Source: Elymus sibiricus
Taxonomy: Eukaryota; Streptophyta; Magnoliopsida; Poales; Poaceae
Assembly: GCA_039707655.1 (NCBI GenBank)
Contig: CM077672.1
Span: 357,636,531-357,700,530 of the forward strand
Direction: 5' to 3'
Length of the DNA stretch: 64,000 nt
Below, in pieces: positions 21,372-31,587 of this stretch. A program made the position numbers and the translations under genes. How positions within the stretch are numbered: the stretch's first letter is position 1; each line of letters opens with the position of its first letter. A model generated the notes under the pieces. The model saw only the letters and a list, made by a program, of their open reading frames with translations. It did not search any database and was not told the origin of the DNA.

Positions 21372-22857
21372 CTACTAGCTTAGCTTGTGAAATATTTTTA
21401 TTGGTTTAGGACCGAGAGGAGATCTAGAGTCTGATGTAATAAGATTCGATCATCACAGGAAATGATACAAAAGAGACAATTTTTTGGGAAAAAATGGATT
21501 ATTTGACACATCCTTTAACATTCTGCTCAAAGTTTGTGAGGGTGAATTGTGGGTGCAGCGGCTAAAAGCAGGGCATGTGAATGATGGAACTTGGAAACAG
21601 CACCGGCGAAGGGGAGAGATGAACGATCAACGAACCATCAAATTGACAATTTGACATTCTGTGAGCTGTTTATAAGATTTTGGTGAGAGCGTGCTCCACG
21701 TAGACCTGCCTCTGCTGCCTCAGAGGTGGACGCTTCCACTGCCGCTGGCGTGTGATTTCCGATGCGCAACTAGCCTCTGCGTGCGTGTGCTCGGTGGCGT
21801 CTTGCTTGCTCGAGCACCTCCTCCATACTCCGGTGAGAATTCCAGACTGGAGTAATCTCATAGCAAAGTGATCAAATTTGGTAAGGTTAGATCTTTAGTT
21901 ACAGGAAAGATGAGCAAGTTGATCTGCTTTATGTAATTCAAGAAACCAAATAATTCAAGTTTAATTTGGATATAAAGTGTTCACCTTTCTGAAGAAATTA
22001 GGATATCATACATATCTCTGATACTCTGCTTTTGATCTTTTGTTTTGTAGGCATTACCCCAAAAGTAGATAAACACTTAACATGATCATACTGTGCTATA
22101 ACATGATTTTTACTGGCATATAAAAGAGTGTACCTGTTCATTATTTTTATGCAAATTGAATACTCCCTCCGTCCCAAAATAAGTGACTCAACTTTGTACT
22201 AACTTTGGAGTACATTTTTTCTTTCAAATAAGTTCAAAAGAAAATCAGAAGAAAAAAGATTTACTTTAGGTGCTGGGTTAACAGGTTTCTGCTAGTTTCG
22301 TTACAGCCTTGCAAGATTGAAAAGGCTTTACATAGCAATTTCTCAAGTGGAAGCGGGAAGAATGCCAATGATTTCATGAACATTAAGAGAAGCACAATTT
22401 CCATTTCCCTTCTATCTATGTCAAACTACTTTACTAACAAATACTAAACACATAAACATTAGGAGCTGCAAACAGCCACTTCTTGCTTGACAGTTAACCA
22501 GCACTTGCTTTTACCCCAATAATTAAAATATGCCTTATACCCATTAAAATCTGTGGAGTAAACCCTGCTTTCTATTCCATTTTGTTATTGTTATCATACT
22601 TCATTGGCATTGCAATAATTTTCCAGAGGATTCATCATTAAAAATGTAAGAAGAATGCATACTGCTGGTGGCCATAATACTGCTTTGTTGCATTATTGAT
22701 CAGTTGCTATATATACAATTTTCCTGCTCCTAGTTTCTTGCTGTCTTCTGTTCAAAAATAAATAAAAAATTCTGCTGTCTAACTATCTTACACTATCCAG
22801 GCAAACTACACAAAACAGAAGACATCATCAGGGTCCTGAATGCATGTTCTTCAGAAG
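21372..22857. other. Spacer between divergent SAUR and the 22858 SAUR
   Basis: No gene is supported. A Stowaway-type fragment lies at 22161-22213. From about 22480 the sequence is a diverged copy of the SAUR 3' flank. Confidence 0.5.
22161..22213 (+). mobile_element. One-ended Stowaway (Thalos-like) MITE fragment
   Basis: TACTCCCTCCGTCCCAAAAT followed by AAGTGACTCAACTTTGTACTAACTTTG is the well-known end of grass Stowaway MITEs (Tc1/mariner type). The matching right terminus is missing, so this is a truncated remnant. Confidence 0.75.
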
Positions 22858-23283
22858 CTAGAAACAGCAAATCTGGCTGCTGGCTCCAACAGTAGGCATC
22901 ACACAGCCAGTGTAGTGGCAAGACGTCACCATAGAGCTCAGCAATGCACTCTCGACCTCGGCGGAGGCCTTTCTCCTGAGCAAGCACATGGCATACTCCA
23001 TCACTGCAGCATCACAGGGCAGTGTGATCTTGCCATCGCTCGCAAAGCCAAACTCCTCCTGGGACATCCTCAGGAGCTCGCCGAATACCGTCGTGCTGAG
23101 GTACTCCAACGGGACCTCGAAACGCCTCCCATCGGCCGTGTACATGACACAGTGGCCCTTGGCTGGTACAGAACTGTAGTAGTCTTGATCTTCTTTGGCT
23201 GACACCGTGAGCCTCTTCCTCCTAAGTGCTTCCACCCTCTGCAACTTCTTCGCCAATTGAGCAAGTCTCTTGGCACTGGCCAT
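22858..23283 (-). CDS. SAUR: SAUR36-like auxin-responsive protein
   Basis: An intact 141-residue, intronless SAUR. The N-terminus is [16 protein letters not shown]. The core has [39 protein letters not shown] and [10 protein letters not shown]. The tail ends S-S-Q-I-C-C-F. It is nearly the same protein as the 16616 copy, and the match extends through leader, TATA box and upstream DNA. The two therefore share a recent duplication. One oddity is K-K-L-Q-R where all sisters have K-K-W-Q-R. Family role as for the other copies. Confidence 0.92.
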   Translation of the reverse strand: MASAKRLAQLAKKLQRVEALRRKRLTVSAKEDQDYYSSVPAKGHCVMYTADGRRFEVPLEYLSTTVFGELLRMSQEEFGFASDGKITLPCDAAVMEYAMCLLRRKASAEVESALLSSMVTSCHYTGCVMPTVGASSQICCF

Positions 23284-23388
23284 AGTTGATTCTCAGAGAT
23301 CTCAAGAAGTGAGCTATGGATGTTGCAGTGCTCAGTTGGTGGATGAGCTGATGAAGAAGTGATGGTGTTGAGCTGAGCCGCTTGCTGA

Positions 23389-23397
23389 ATTTATAGG
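23389..23397 (-). promoter_or_regulatory. TATA box of SAUR at 22858-23283
   Basis: On the minus strand this is CTATAAATT, about 110 bp upstream of the ATG. Confidence 0.75.
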
Positions 23398-23518
23398 CCA
23401 GGGGAAGGACGTCTTGACGGTGAACTGTGCTTGTCATTGAGAAAAGTTGGCAGGGGACAAGGCCATGGGATCGGTGCATGCAGCGTTGCAGCATGATTAA
23501 TTTGGATTAGATTGCGGT

Positions 23519-23534
23519 GGGGCCAAATGTTTGG
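23519..23534 (-). promoter_or_regulatory. Conserved SAUR upstream motif, copy 4
   Basis: The plus-strand GGGGCCAAATGTTTGG, identical to copy 1, starts 236 bp upstream of the ATG at 23283. Confidence 0.5.
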
Positions 23535-23834
23535 TGTATGCTGGAGCCTATAGTAGCAATTGTTAGGCATGAGTCTGCTTTCTTATCATTCACGGCTGCC
23601 ATACCGAACCGCGTAGCCAACAAGAGGTGTGTCGAAAACATGGCTACTGGCTACGTGCGAGGAATACAGCAACGGGTTCCAGATTCAGGGACTGTTCGGT
23701 GAGCACTGATCAATTATATGCTATATATTGATGTGCTTCTGTTGATTGGACTGTCATCATAATGTTCATTGTTCATGCACCTGATCAATCTATTCTCTGT
23801 GAACATTCAGTCGAAAAGCTTGTGCTCGGTCTAG

Positions 23835-23913
23835 CATGTCACATGTTTACAGCCCATTATTGCCCTGTACTACATGAGCACAAGGCAAGAATGGGCTGTA
23901 AACATGTGACATG
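23835..23913. repeat. Perfect 24-bp inverted repeat
   Basis: Arm 23835-23858 (starts CATGTCACATGTTTACAGCC) is the exact complement of arm 23890-23913, with a 31-base loop. A strong hairpin is possible. Degenerate Stowaway-like ends (CAGAGGGAGTATTTGTT, twice) follow at 23926-23967, so a MITE origin is likely. Confidence 0.75.
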
Positions 23914-24763
23914 AATGGGCTGTTACAGAGGGAGTATTTGTTCATTGTTCCAGAGGGAGTATTTGTTATGGGTACATGAGCACACGACTACCTGTTCTGA
24001 AGCCGCCTTGATTTGTATCCTCTGAAAGTGTTGTAGGTACGTCATGTTTCCAAGCTGAAGCAGATGTCCCTACTGTGTTGGGTCGACTACTTACTGGGTT
24101 CCGTATGTATGTGTGGCGTTTGCAGTGTGATGTTTCGTGTTATAGTTGGGTTTCAGACACAAATATTTGGACCAGATTCAGAATGATCCTGAATTGAAAA
24201 GGAAACCTCTCTGAAGACACATGTATGTATGCTAATTCCTCCCGGTCATGTGCAGCTCCTTTTGGTTCTGAACCTGTGTATATCCATTAGAGATCATTTA
24301 GTTTTTTTGGGCCACATGGGCTTTATCCCCTCGAGTTTTCACTGCTTGAGAATCATAGGATCTGCTTGGCTTAATTAGCCTTGCGACTGAAACTGGTGGT
24401 TAGAGACGGTGCAGTTCATCTGTTGAATGACTGAATTTGTTTGTGGGCGATGGAGAAGATGTGATTGGAGGGGCTGGTGAAGTGCATTCTACCTTTCAGT
24501 GTGGCAAAAAGGCTTCTAGACAGTCAGCAAGGCACGTGTAAGTGCCGGTGTGGTTCCTGATGCTTTGCCTGCACATCGAGAGTGCAGTGCAGGCATTGAC
24601 ACAGTGACATGCTCATCAGGCACAACGTAGCGAGCGTGTGTCATCTCCGCTTCCATTGACAAGCAATGTGGTTCCCATGAAGCAAGCCTTGCACGCGCCT
24701 GGTTAATTAATCACGCATGCATTAAGCACTCTGATATGATATCATCTTGGCTGGCTTTACGCT
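23914..24763. other. Spacer and decayed SAUR upstream DNA
   Basis: No gene is supported. Part of 24470-24600 resembles 17360-17470 (CAAAAAGGC, GGCACGT, TGCTTTGCTTGCACAT-like words). It is probably an old copy of SAUR upstream sequence now ahead of the pseudogene at 24764. Confidence 0.4.
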
Positions 24764-25023
24764 TTGCAGGTGCGCATACGTAGCACTGCATGTTGCGCTG
24801 ACGGGGCGCGCTTCGAGGTCTCCCTGAGGTACCTACCTCGGCACGGCGGTCGGCGGCGAGCTCCTGGACCTGGGGATGCTGCGGCGGTGATGGAGGACGT
24901 CATGTGTGTCTTCCCTTCTCGGAAGGGAAGGAGGAGGCGGAGAGGGCTCTCCTGAGTTCCGTGGTCAGGAGGGTTTGCCACTACCAAAATTGCTCCATCA
25001 CAGCAGTCATCCATGGGGCGTAG
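24764..25023 (+). pseudogene. Decayed plus-strand SAUR
   Basis: Only parts of the SAUR domain remain. A-D-G-A-R-F-E-V-S-L-R-Y-L is readable near 24798-24836, A-A-A-V-M-E-D-V-M-C after several indels, and E-R-A-L-L-S-S-V-V and C-H-Y-Q before a TAG at 25021. The N-terminal K-R-L-A-Q-L-A-K block and the M-S-Q-E-E-F-G-F block are missing, and at least three frames are needed. It marks the right edge of the cluster. Confidence 0.75.
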
Positions 25024-26674
25024 TGGAATAATCGTAGCTGCTTCTAGCTAGTTTCTGAAGATGCACCATGTAGTTTCTCAAGAGGCAGAAAGTAGTGCTC
25101 CGTCTTTTAATTAGACTTCTTATTCGTTCTTGGTTTTTTTTCTTTAGGATGATGCATGTAAATACAGCACTTCAAATTTTGAGACATGAACGACAGTAGC
25201 ATGTAAATACAGCACTTTAAATTATGCGGAGGGGCGGTTCCTCTTCCTCCTCTCCCTCGACGCTCCTCCCACATCCCGGAGGTGCCGCCGGCTGGATCGC
25301 TGCCCCTCCCCTCGCTCCTCTACATGCCCCTGCCGCCATGGGATTTCGTCCAGGAAGCATCGAACCATGCATCGTTGCCCATCTGATCCAGCAGATGCGG
25401 GCGAGGGTGGTGGTGGTCGCGATGGTGGCGCCGTGTGTGCACGAGAAGGTGGGACGGGAGTAGGCACTGATGCTGGCGGCGCATGCCATGGCCGTCATGG
25501 CGGCGGCAACGGCCTCCGTTGGATGCAGCGGAGATGGGGGCGCGACGGCGACGACCCCTCCCTTCCCTTTCCCCTCCCGCATCCGCATGTCCCTCCTAAC
25601 CTATGACGCATCAGCAGTCATAGGTGACGTGTTGGTCGTCCTGCCCACGGTCCGGGAGGCATAGGGGCTATAGCTGCCTCCATGGGATGGGGTGGTGCTG
25701 GCGGCGGCGACAACAGCCTCCATCTTCGCAGCGGCACGGGTGCGATTGGCAAGATCCTGCGAAGACTAGTCAGTAGACGGTGACGATGGCCTCCGCTAGT
25801 CAACGCGGCGGCCCTCGACGACTGCGACAAGGAGATCAAGGGGCACAACGGTGCATGCGCATTGCCGTATCAACAAGCACGACGATGGTGGTTCGTGTGG
25901 CACCATGGGCGCTTGCTGTCGGGGCAAAGGTTTTTTTTTTTTTTGCCTGGTGCAAGGGCAGCGGCCATCGCACGAAGAAGTTGTGTCAGAAGCAGCAGCG
26001 TCCAGCGTTGATGAGTAAGGGGTGCATCGTTCCTCGTTGACATCTAGCACCAGGGCGGCGACGCCGATGGTATGGTGGACCCGTGTGGAGTAGAAGCGGC
26101 TAGTTCCGGGCGGAGACATGGGCGCCCCTCCCCTCCGATGGCCGTGGCGGTGGACTAAAGTGGGACGACGTCCCACCAATCTGCTAGTGCCTTTTCAGCC
26201 TCGCTTGGAGTTCTGGCAGACGTGACTATCAAACAATCCACCATCGAGATGCTGATTTAACACCGCTTCATGTCCAGGTGAAAACTCTTGTCTTGGCCTT
26301 TATTGGTCGGGCTCAGTAGTGACAAACTTGCGCCGTTACCTTTTTGAAGGCGTTGTCTATTAGCCGTTGAGCTAGTCTTCGTTGGCTAGTCTCGGCAACT
26401 AGGATGAAAATTCTTGTCTTGTCTATCTCCGGCCTGACGTGGGGACGATGGCGCAAAGACGTTCATTCCTTCTTGAGGGCTTTGATGTGGAAGCCGCGAG
26501 TGTTAATTTCACATCTTGTAATGGTTTGAGCATGGTTCCTTTATCATGTACTCTGCTTAATGGAGTAATAAATAAGAATGATTGTGTGCATCACAATGAT
26601 GCAGAGGCCGGGGGTTTAACCTCCTTTTCAGAAGAAAAAAAAAATCTTCTTCTCTTCACAATAATTTTTGACTT
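25024..26674 (+). mobile_element. Probable 3' part of a LINE or retrosequence
   Basis: 25205-26190 is GC-rich, open in several frames and without a recognisable domain. 26430-26645 reads like the 3' end of grass LINEs: GATGCAGAGGCCGGGGG, CCTCCTTTTCAGAAG and then an A run at 26633-26643. A 25-bp word (CATGTAAATACAGCACTT) is repeated at 25157 and 25201, just left of it. The exact start is not known and the coding part is too decayed to name. Confidence 0.4.
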
Positions 26675-28916
26675 ATGAGTTCCAGGTGTGAGAAGGGGAA
26701 TAGATGCAACACACGAACCGTATTGATTTCATGGGTATTTGCACAGAGTTACACGCTGTTAAAATATGTCAGAATATCATGTGTACGAGTTGTGGTACAA
26801 TTGGAAATCGTGTGCCCTAGTTGCTCGCTGTTCACTGATGTGCACGTTGGTTCTGACCATGCCCTGTTAGTGGTTGACTCTGGGGAACGGTTGCTTCGAC
26901 CACCATCCAGATTTTATTTTGAATTTGCATGGCTTGAGATTGATTCGCTCCCGGAGATGGTGATTTCTAAGTGGAACTCCTTGATGGCTTCTAGGACTAG
27001 ATCCTCCGGGCCTCTTGATGATTGGAATTTTTGTTCCCAAAGATTGTGTCAGTTTCTGAAGGGATGGGGTGTGAATAGATATTGTGATTCTACCCGCGCT
27101 AAAAATAACATTACCTCCCAGATCCGTGCCCTTGACCAAATTGCTGATTCGTCTGGTCCAGATAAGGGTGCATGGTCTCACCAGTATGACCTAGAGATGG
27201 AGTTGATGGATATTCACTCCCAGGAAGAAATCTATTGGCGGTTGCGAGGCCGCCTAACCTGGACTCTGAAGGGCGACACTAACTCGGCTTACTTTCAGGC
27301 TATCGCTAATTGCCGCCGTCATAAGTGTTTCATTGCACATCTCTCCTCGATGGAGGGGGGCCTCTTTTCTTTCAATGATATCCAGCATCATGTTTATGAC
27401 TTCTATCATGGTCTTCTTAGTGGGGCCCCTATTTCCAGGGTGTCTCTTGCTCCTGTGGTTTGGGTCCGGGATCCCGGGTCTCACGGGAAGACAACTAGTC
27501 ACTTATGATCCCTTTCTCTTGCGAAGAAATTTACCTTGTGGTCTCGTCCTCCAAAATCAATACTGCACCTGGTCCGGATGGTTTTTCGACTGTTTTTTAA
27601 GAAGTTTTGGGGAACTCTTGAAGGTCTAGTTTACCTGATTCTTTAGGGTTTTTGTTTGGGCACGGTGGACACAAAAAGGTTAAATTATGCCATCCTCTCC
27701 CTCGTCGCCAAATGTAAAGGGGCTAATAATATCTGTCAGTTTAGGCTGATAGCCTTCATTAAGGTGTTGTTCGAGTTCGTCGCCAAAACTTTTGCAATCC
27801 GGCTAGCCCCGATTTGCTACAAAACCCTTAGCCTGTCTAAGACGGCGTAATATACTTGATAGGATTGTGCCTCTCCATGAAATTGTGCACGGTCTCCATG
27901 TTTCTGGGCAGGAAGCTATTGTGCTTAAACTTGATTTTGAAAAGACCTACGACTGTGTTAGACTGTTAGCTGATCCCGGCTTCGTTCACCGAATTATGCA
28001 ACTGGTGTCTGGTGGACACGCCGTTGTGTGTATTAATGGTGTGGTAGGGCCTTACTCCCGGAACACGCCGTTGTGTATATTAATGGTGTGGTACGGCCTT
28101 ACTCCCGGAACGGCAGTGACCTTCGTCAGGGGGATCCTCTCCCCCCTTCTTTTTAACTTTGTGGTGGATGCTCTTTCTTGCATCCGTGATTCAACAACTA
28201 GTGTTGGTCATATTTTTGGTGTTGTAAGTCAATGGATTCTAGGTGGAATTTCACACTTACAATATGCCGATGATACCATTATCCTTGTCAAAAAAATGAT
28301 GTTTAAGTTCTGAACCTAAAATTTATTCTTCTTTGCTTCGAGGCTATGTCTGGGCTGAAGGTGGATCTCCTGAAGAGTGAGACTATTGTGCTTGGGTGTG
28401 CTCCCAAGGAACAGACTAGGCTCCTTCCTAATGTCATACTTCGGAGTCCCGATTGCCGCTAGGAAGTTGACCGCTAATGATTTCGTCTCGATCATCCATA
28501 AGGTTGGACAAAGGGTACGGCCTTGGCGAGGAAGGTATAATATGTCTGCAGGGAAGGTGGTGCTTATAAACTCTTGTATGTCTAGTATTCCCATGTTTTG
28601 TATGGGTTTTTACAGTTTGTCGGACGGTACCCTTGTGGGCTTTTGGAACACTACTGATAATAAGATGAAGTATAGACTGGTGAAATGGAAAATCATCTGT
28701 AAATCGAAGAATCTGGGAGGATTAGGTATTGTCAACACGACTACCATGAATAAATGCCTTTTATGAAACGGTGTTGGAAACTATGCCAGCCTGAATGTTA
28801 TGACACATGATGGGGAGCTCTTTTAAGCGCAAAATACTTCCCTGTTAGAGAACCCCTCTTTTCCTCCTCTAGGGTCTGCTCACTATTCTGGAAATCTTTG
28901 TTGAAGCTCCGGGACT
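26675..28916 (+). pseudogene. Degenerate L1-type LINE ORF2 (endonuclease end and RT)
   Basis: Three plus-strand pieces follow the order of a plant LINE ORF2. 26675-27508 holds the end of the endonuclease (D-V-H-V-G-S-D-H) and the linker to RT (W-x-L-K-G-D-T-N-S-A-Y-F). 27867-28313 holds RT with K-L-D-F-E-K-T-Y-D and the catalytic L-Q-Y-A-D-D-T. 28377-28766 holds the later RT part (Y-F-G-V-P, W-R-G-R-Y, A-G-K-V-V-L-I). Stops, indels and an internal 47-bp tandem duplication (28021 and 28068) break the frame. It cannot transpose. Confidence 0.85.
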
Positions 28917-29146
28917 GATAATGCTGACTTACAGGTCGGCGCTTGTCACATACGATACAAAGCAGCCATGATCATCGTGACACATGTTGCTACTTATGAC
29001 CCTACCAATGCATACTAATCTTAAATAAGGCCCCAATACATTTACATGTTTAAATAAATTACAAAAATGTGATTTGCATAATGTAACGCCCACAAGTGTG
29101 TAGGGGGGCATTGCCCCCCCCCCCCCCCCCTCCCCCCAAACAATAT
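28917..29146. repeat. Duplicated ~220-bp segment, copy A
   Basis: It starts TGACTTACAGGTCGGC and ends in a C run (29114-29137). A second copy lies at 30928-31150 with the same order of words and the same terminal C run. The copies flank the CASP-like exon copies, so a block of about 2 kb was duplicated. Confidence 0.7.
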
Positions 29147-29985
29147 TTACTCGTCACATACTAGTGCTAAACTATGCCTGAGCGCATTATGACTTATCCT
29201 ACGCGCTGGTCTAACCATGCACCCCACCCAGCCAACCAACCCACACATGCACCCACCCCATTCGTAATTTGATCGTAATACTTCTACTTTTGTAGTAAGC
29301 TCTTTACTATGTACTACTGGTACTAGATGTGATCGTAAATCACATGGAAAAAAATAGTAAACTAGTGTTGGTCTTATAATCAACGAGTGGACATTGTGAT
29401 GTGCCTCATTTTTTTATCACAATTTCCCCAGAATTTTACTAATGAGATTCATGCGTAATTAGGAAAGGGCATGTGGTAATAGGAAAATACAACTTGACGA
29501 AGACAGAGTTATGCACTTAGTCTAACCCAACTAGTACATGGTAATTTGAAAAGGGCATCTAGTAATCAGAGGGTGTAGTTGTACGATGACGCACAACAAT
29601 AATAATTCAAGATTACGTAGTAGTAACACCGACATGCAGCCAGTAACCATCTTCATTGTGTTACTATAATTAATAAAAAATAGAAAAATACTAGCAGAAC
29701 TAGATGGTGCAGGGAAGTGTGCATCCAGTCGGTAACCATTCTAATATTATTACTATGTTTACCAGGAATTTTACTAGTAGAATCAGACAAGGCGGAGCCT
29801 ATGTGCATGATGATGGTAACCATTTTAATTCCGTTACTATTCTTACCAGCAATTTTAATACAAGTGGATGGAGAATTAGTCAATTAGGTGAGGCGGGGCT
29901 CAAGTGCATATATAAATATAATAGGACGCCCATTTGGGACACCTAGGTGCCTGGGCTTTACCTATATATATAAAAGTGGACTCAC
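29147..29985. other. Spacer inside the duplicated CASP-like block
   Basis: AT-rich DNA with a self-similar stretch: CCATTCTAATATTATTACTA and CCATTTTAATTCCGTTACTA near 29740 and 29820. No gene is supported. Confidence 0.4.
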
Positions 29986-30110
29986 CGCATCACCAAGAGC
30001 AAGCAGCAAGGGTGCGATGGTGAAGGTCCTTCGCCCACGCATAGTAGAGGTGAAAGCACGCCTGGACGAAACTCCACAGAGAATGGAGGAGCCTCACCAT
30101 AACCAGGAAG
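29986..30110 (-). pseudogene. CASP-like exon, copy 1 (with deletions)
   Basis: This is the same exon as at 31228-31360 but about 8 bp shorter. Losses near 30016-30035 break the frame. It is still bordered on the minus strand by TTTGTAG at the acceptor side and GTGAGTCC at the donor side. It belongs to the left half of the duplicated block. Confidence 0.5.
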
Positions 30111-31227
30111 CTACAAACACGATCGAACATGATCATAACATACCCCACAAAAAATGAACACATCATGAGTAATTACATATATAACTAAAACCAATGCAAA
30201 ATAAAAGTTTATTTTTATTCATGCCAGTTTTAGTTTTTCCTAGAAATTGCACCTTGCTAATCTGTCATTTTGGTTGCACATGTCCAATGTTTAGGTATGC
30301 AGGCACACAATCTTCAACTATAATATTCATAGTTAATCTTCTCCAAAAGTTCAATTTCCAGTCATGATAGTAGCCAATTCACAAAGTTGCATGAAAATAT
30401 CCATGTCATGGGTGTTTTCTTTTGCTATTTAATTCTAACCACAACATTACACAAACCAATTTCTCTGCAACACCTCGCAAATAAAATCAGCCCCTGCACT
30501 TCCCCAATGGAAAAATAATAAAAATGTATCATCTATGTGTACAGAAATTATTGCTAACCAAATTACTCTAATACTCTAATAACCAAGATCATTATTTGTA
30601 ATAACCCAAAACAATTTTGGGTGAGGATCTAAATATTTATTCCTTTAACACAATCAGACTTGAGTTTATTTCACATGAGAAAGATATTGGTAGCATTTAT
30701 GTGCTAAAGTTACTTGATTTATTGGGTATTGCAGCAAAGGAAAAGTTGTGCGAGAGAGACGCCAGAAATTCGAAGTGGAGTAATTGGGTCTTCTTGTTTT
30801 GTCTTCATTGAGTGCACTATTGCTTCGTCATCTTTCGGTGAAAATACTATTACTATTAACTACTAGCAATTAGGGGCCCTAATTATTTAGGGGCTCTGTG
30901 CACATTGCACTCCTTGATGTAGGGGCCTGATAAAGATGACTTACAGGTCGGCCCTCGTCACATATGATACAAGCCATTAGCCCTGATCATGGTGACACAT
31001 GCCAGTAATTATGACCCTACCAATGCACACTAATGTTAAATAAGGGCCCAATACATTCACATGCTTAAATAAATTACAAAAATATGATTTGCAGAACATA
31101 ACACCAGCATGGGTGTAGGGGGGCATTGCCACCCCCCCCCCCCCCCCAACACATTTCACCATATTATATTTATTCAATATTATACTAATATATAAAAAAT
31201 TCCTGAAAGAAAGAAAAATGGACTCAC
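30111..31227. other. Spacer and second copy (A') of the 220-bp segment
   Basis: No coding sequence is supported between CASP-like exon copies 1 and 2. The segment A' occupies 30928-31150 and ends in a run of 16 C (31132-31147). Confidence 0.5.
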
Positions 31228-31360
31228 CGCATCACCAAGGGCAAGCAGCAAGGTGGCGATGCGCTCGTGAAGGTCCTTCTTCACCAACGCATAGTAGAGG
31301 TGAAAGCACGCCTGGACGAAACTCCACAGAGAATGGAGGAGCATCACCACAACCAGGAAG
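31228..31360 (-). pseudogene. CASP-like (UPF0497) exon, copy 2
   Basis: A 133-bp exon-like unit with good borders on the minus strand: acceptor TTTGTAG/CTTCC and donor GATGCG/GTGAGT. It encodes F-L-V-V-V-M-L-L-H-S-L-W-S-F-V-Q-A-C, then Y-A-L-V-K-K-D-L-H and L-L-L-A-L-G-D-A. The pattern hydrophobic-LWSF-A-YALxVKRDL-GD resembles the second and third membrane segments of CASP-like membrane proteins. No first or last exon is visible nearby, so I treat it as a gene fragment. The family call is tentative. Confidence 0.5.
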
Positions 31361-31454
31361 CTACAAACACCCCCAACACATTTCACCATATTATATTTAT
31401 TCAATATTATACTAATATATATATAATTCCTGAAAGAAAGAAAAATGGACTCAC

Positions 31455-31587
31455 CGCATCACCAAGGGCAAGCAGCAAGGTGGCGATGCGCTCGTGAAGG
31501 TCCTTCTTCACCAACGCATAGTAGAGGTGAAAGCACGCCTGGACGAAACTCCACAGAGAATGGAGGAGCATCACCACAACCAGGAAG
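31455..31587 (-). pseudogene. CASP-like exon, copy 3 (tandem duplicate)
   Basis: An identical 133-bp exon with identical splice borders, 227 bp from copy 2. The flanking intron DNA (AACACATTTCACCATATT, TA-rich stretch, CCTGAAAGAAAGAAAAATGG) is duplicated with it. The two copies lie directly head to tail. Confidence 0.55.
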
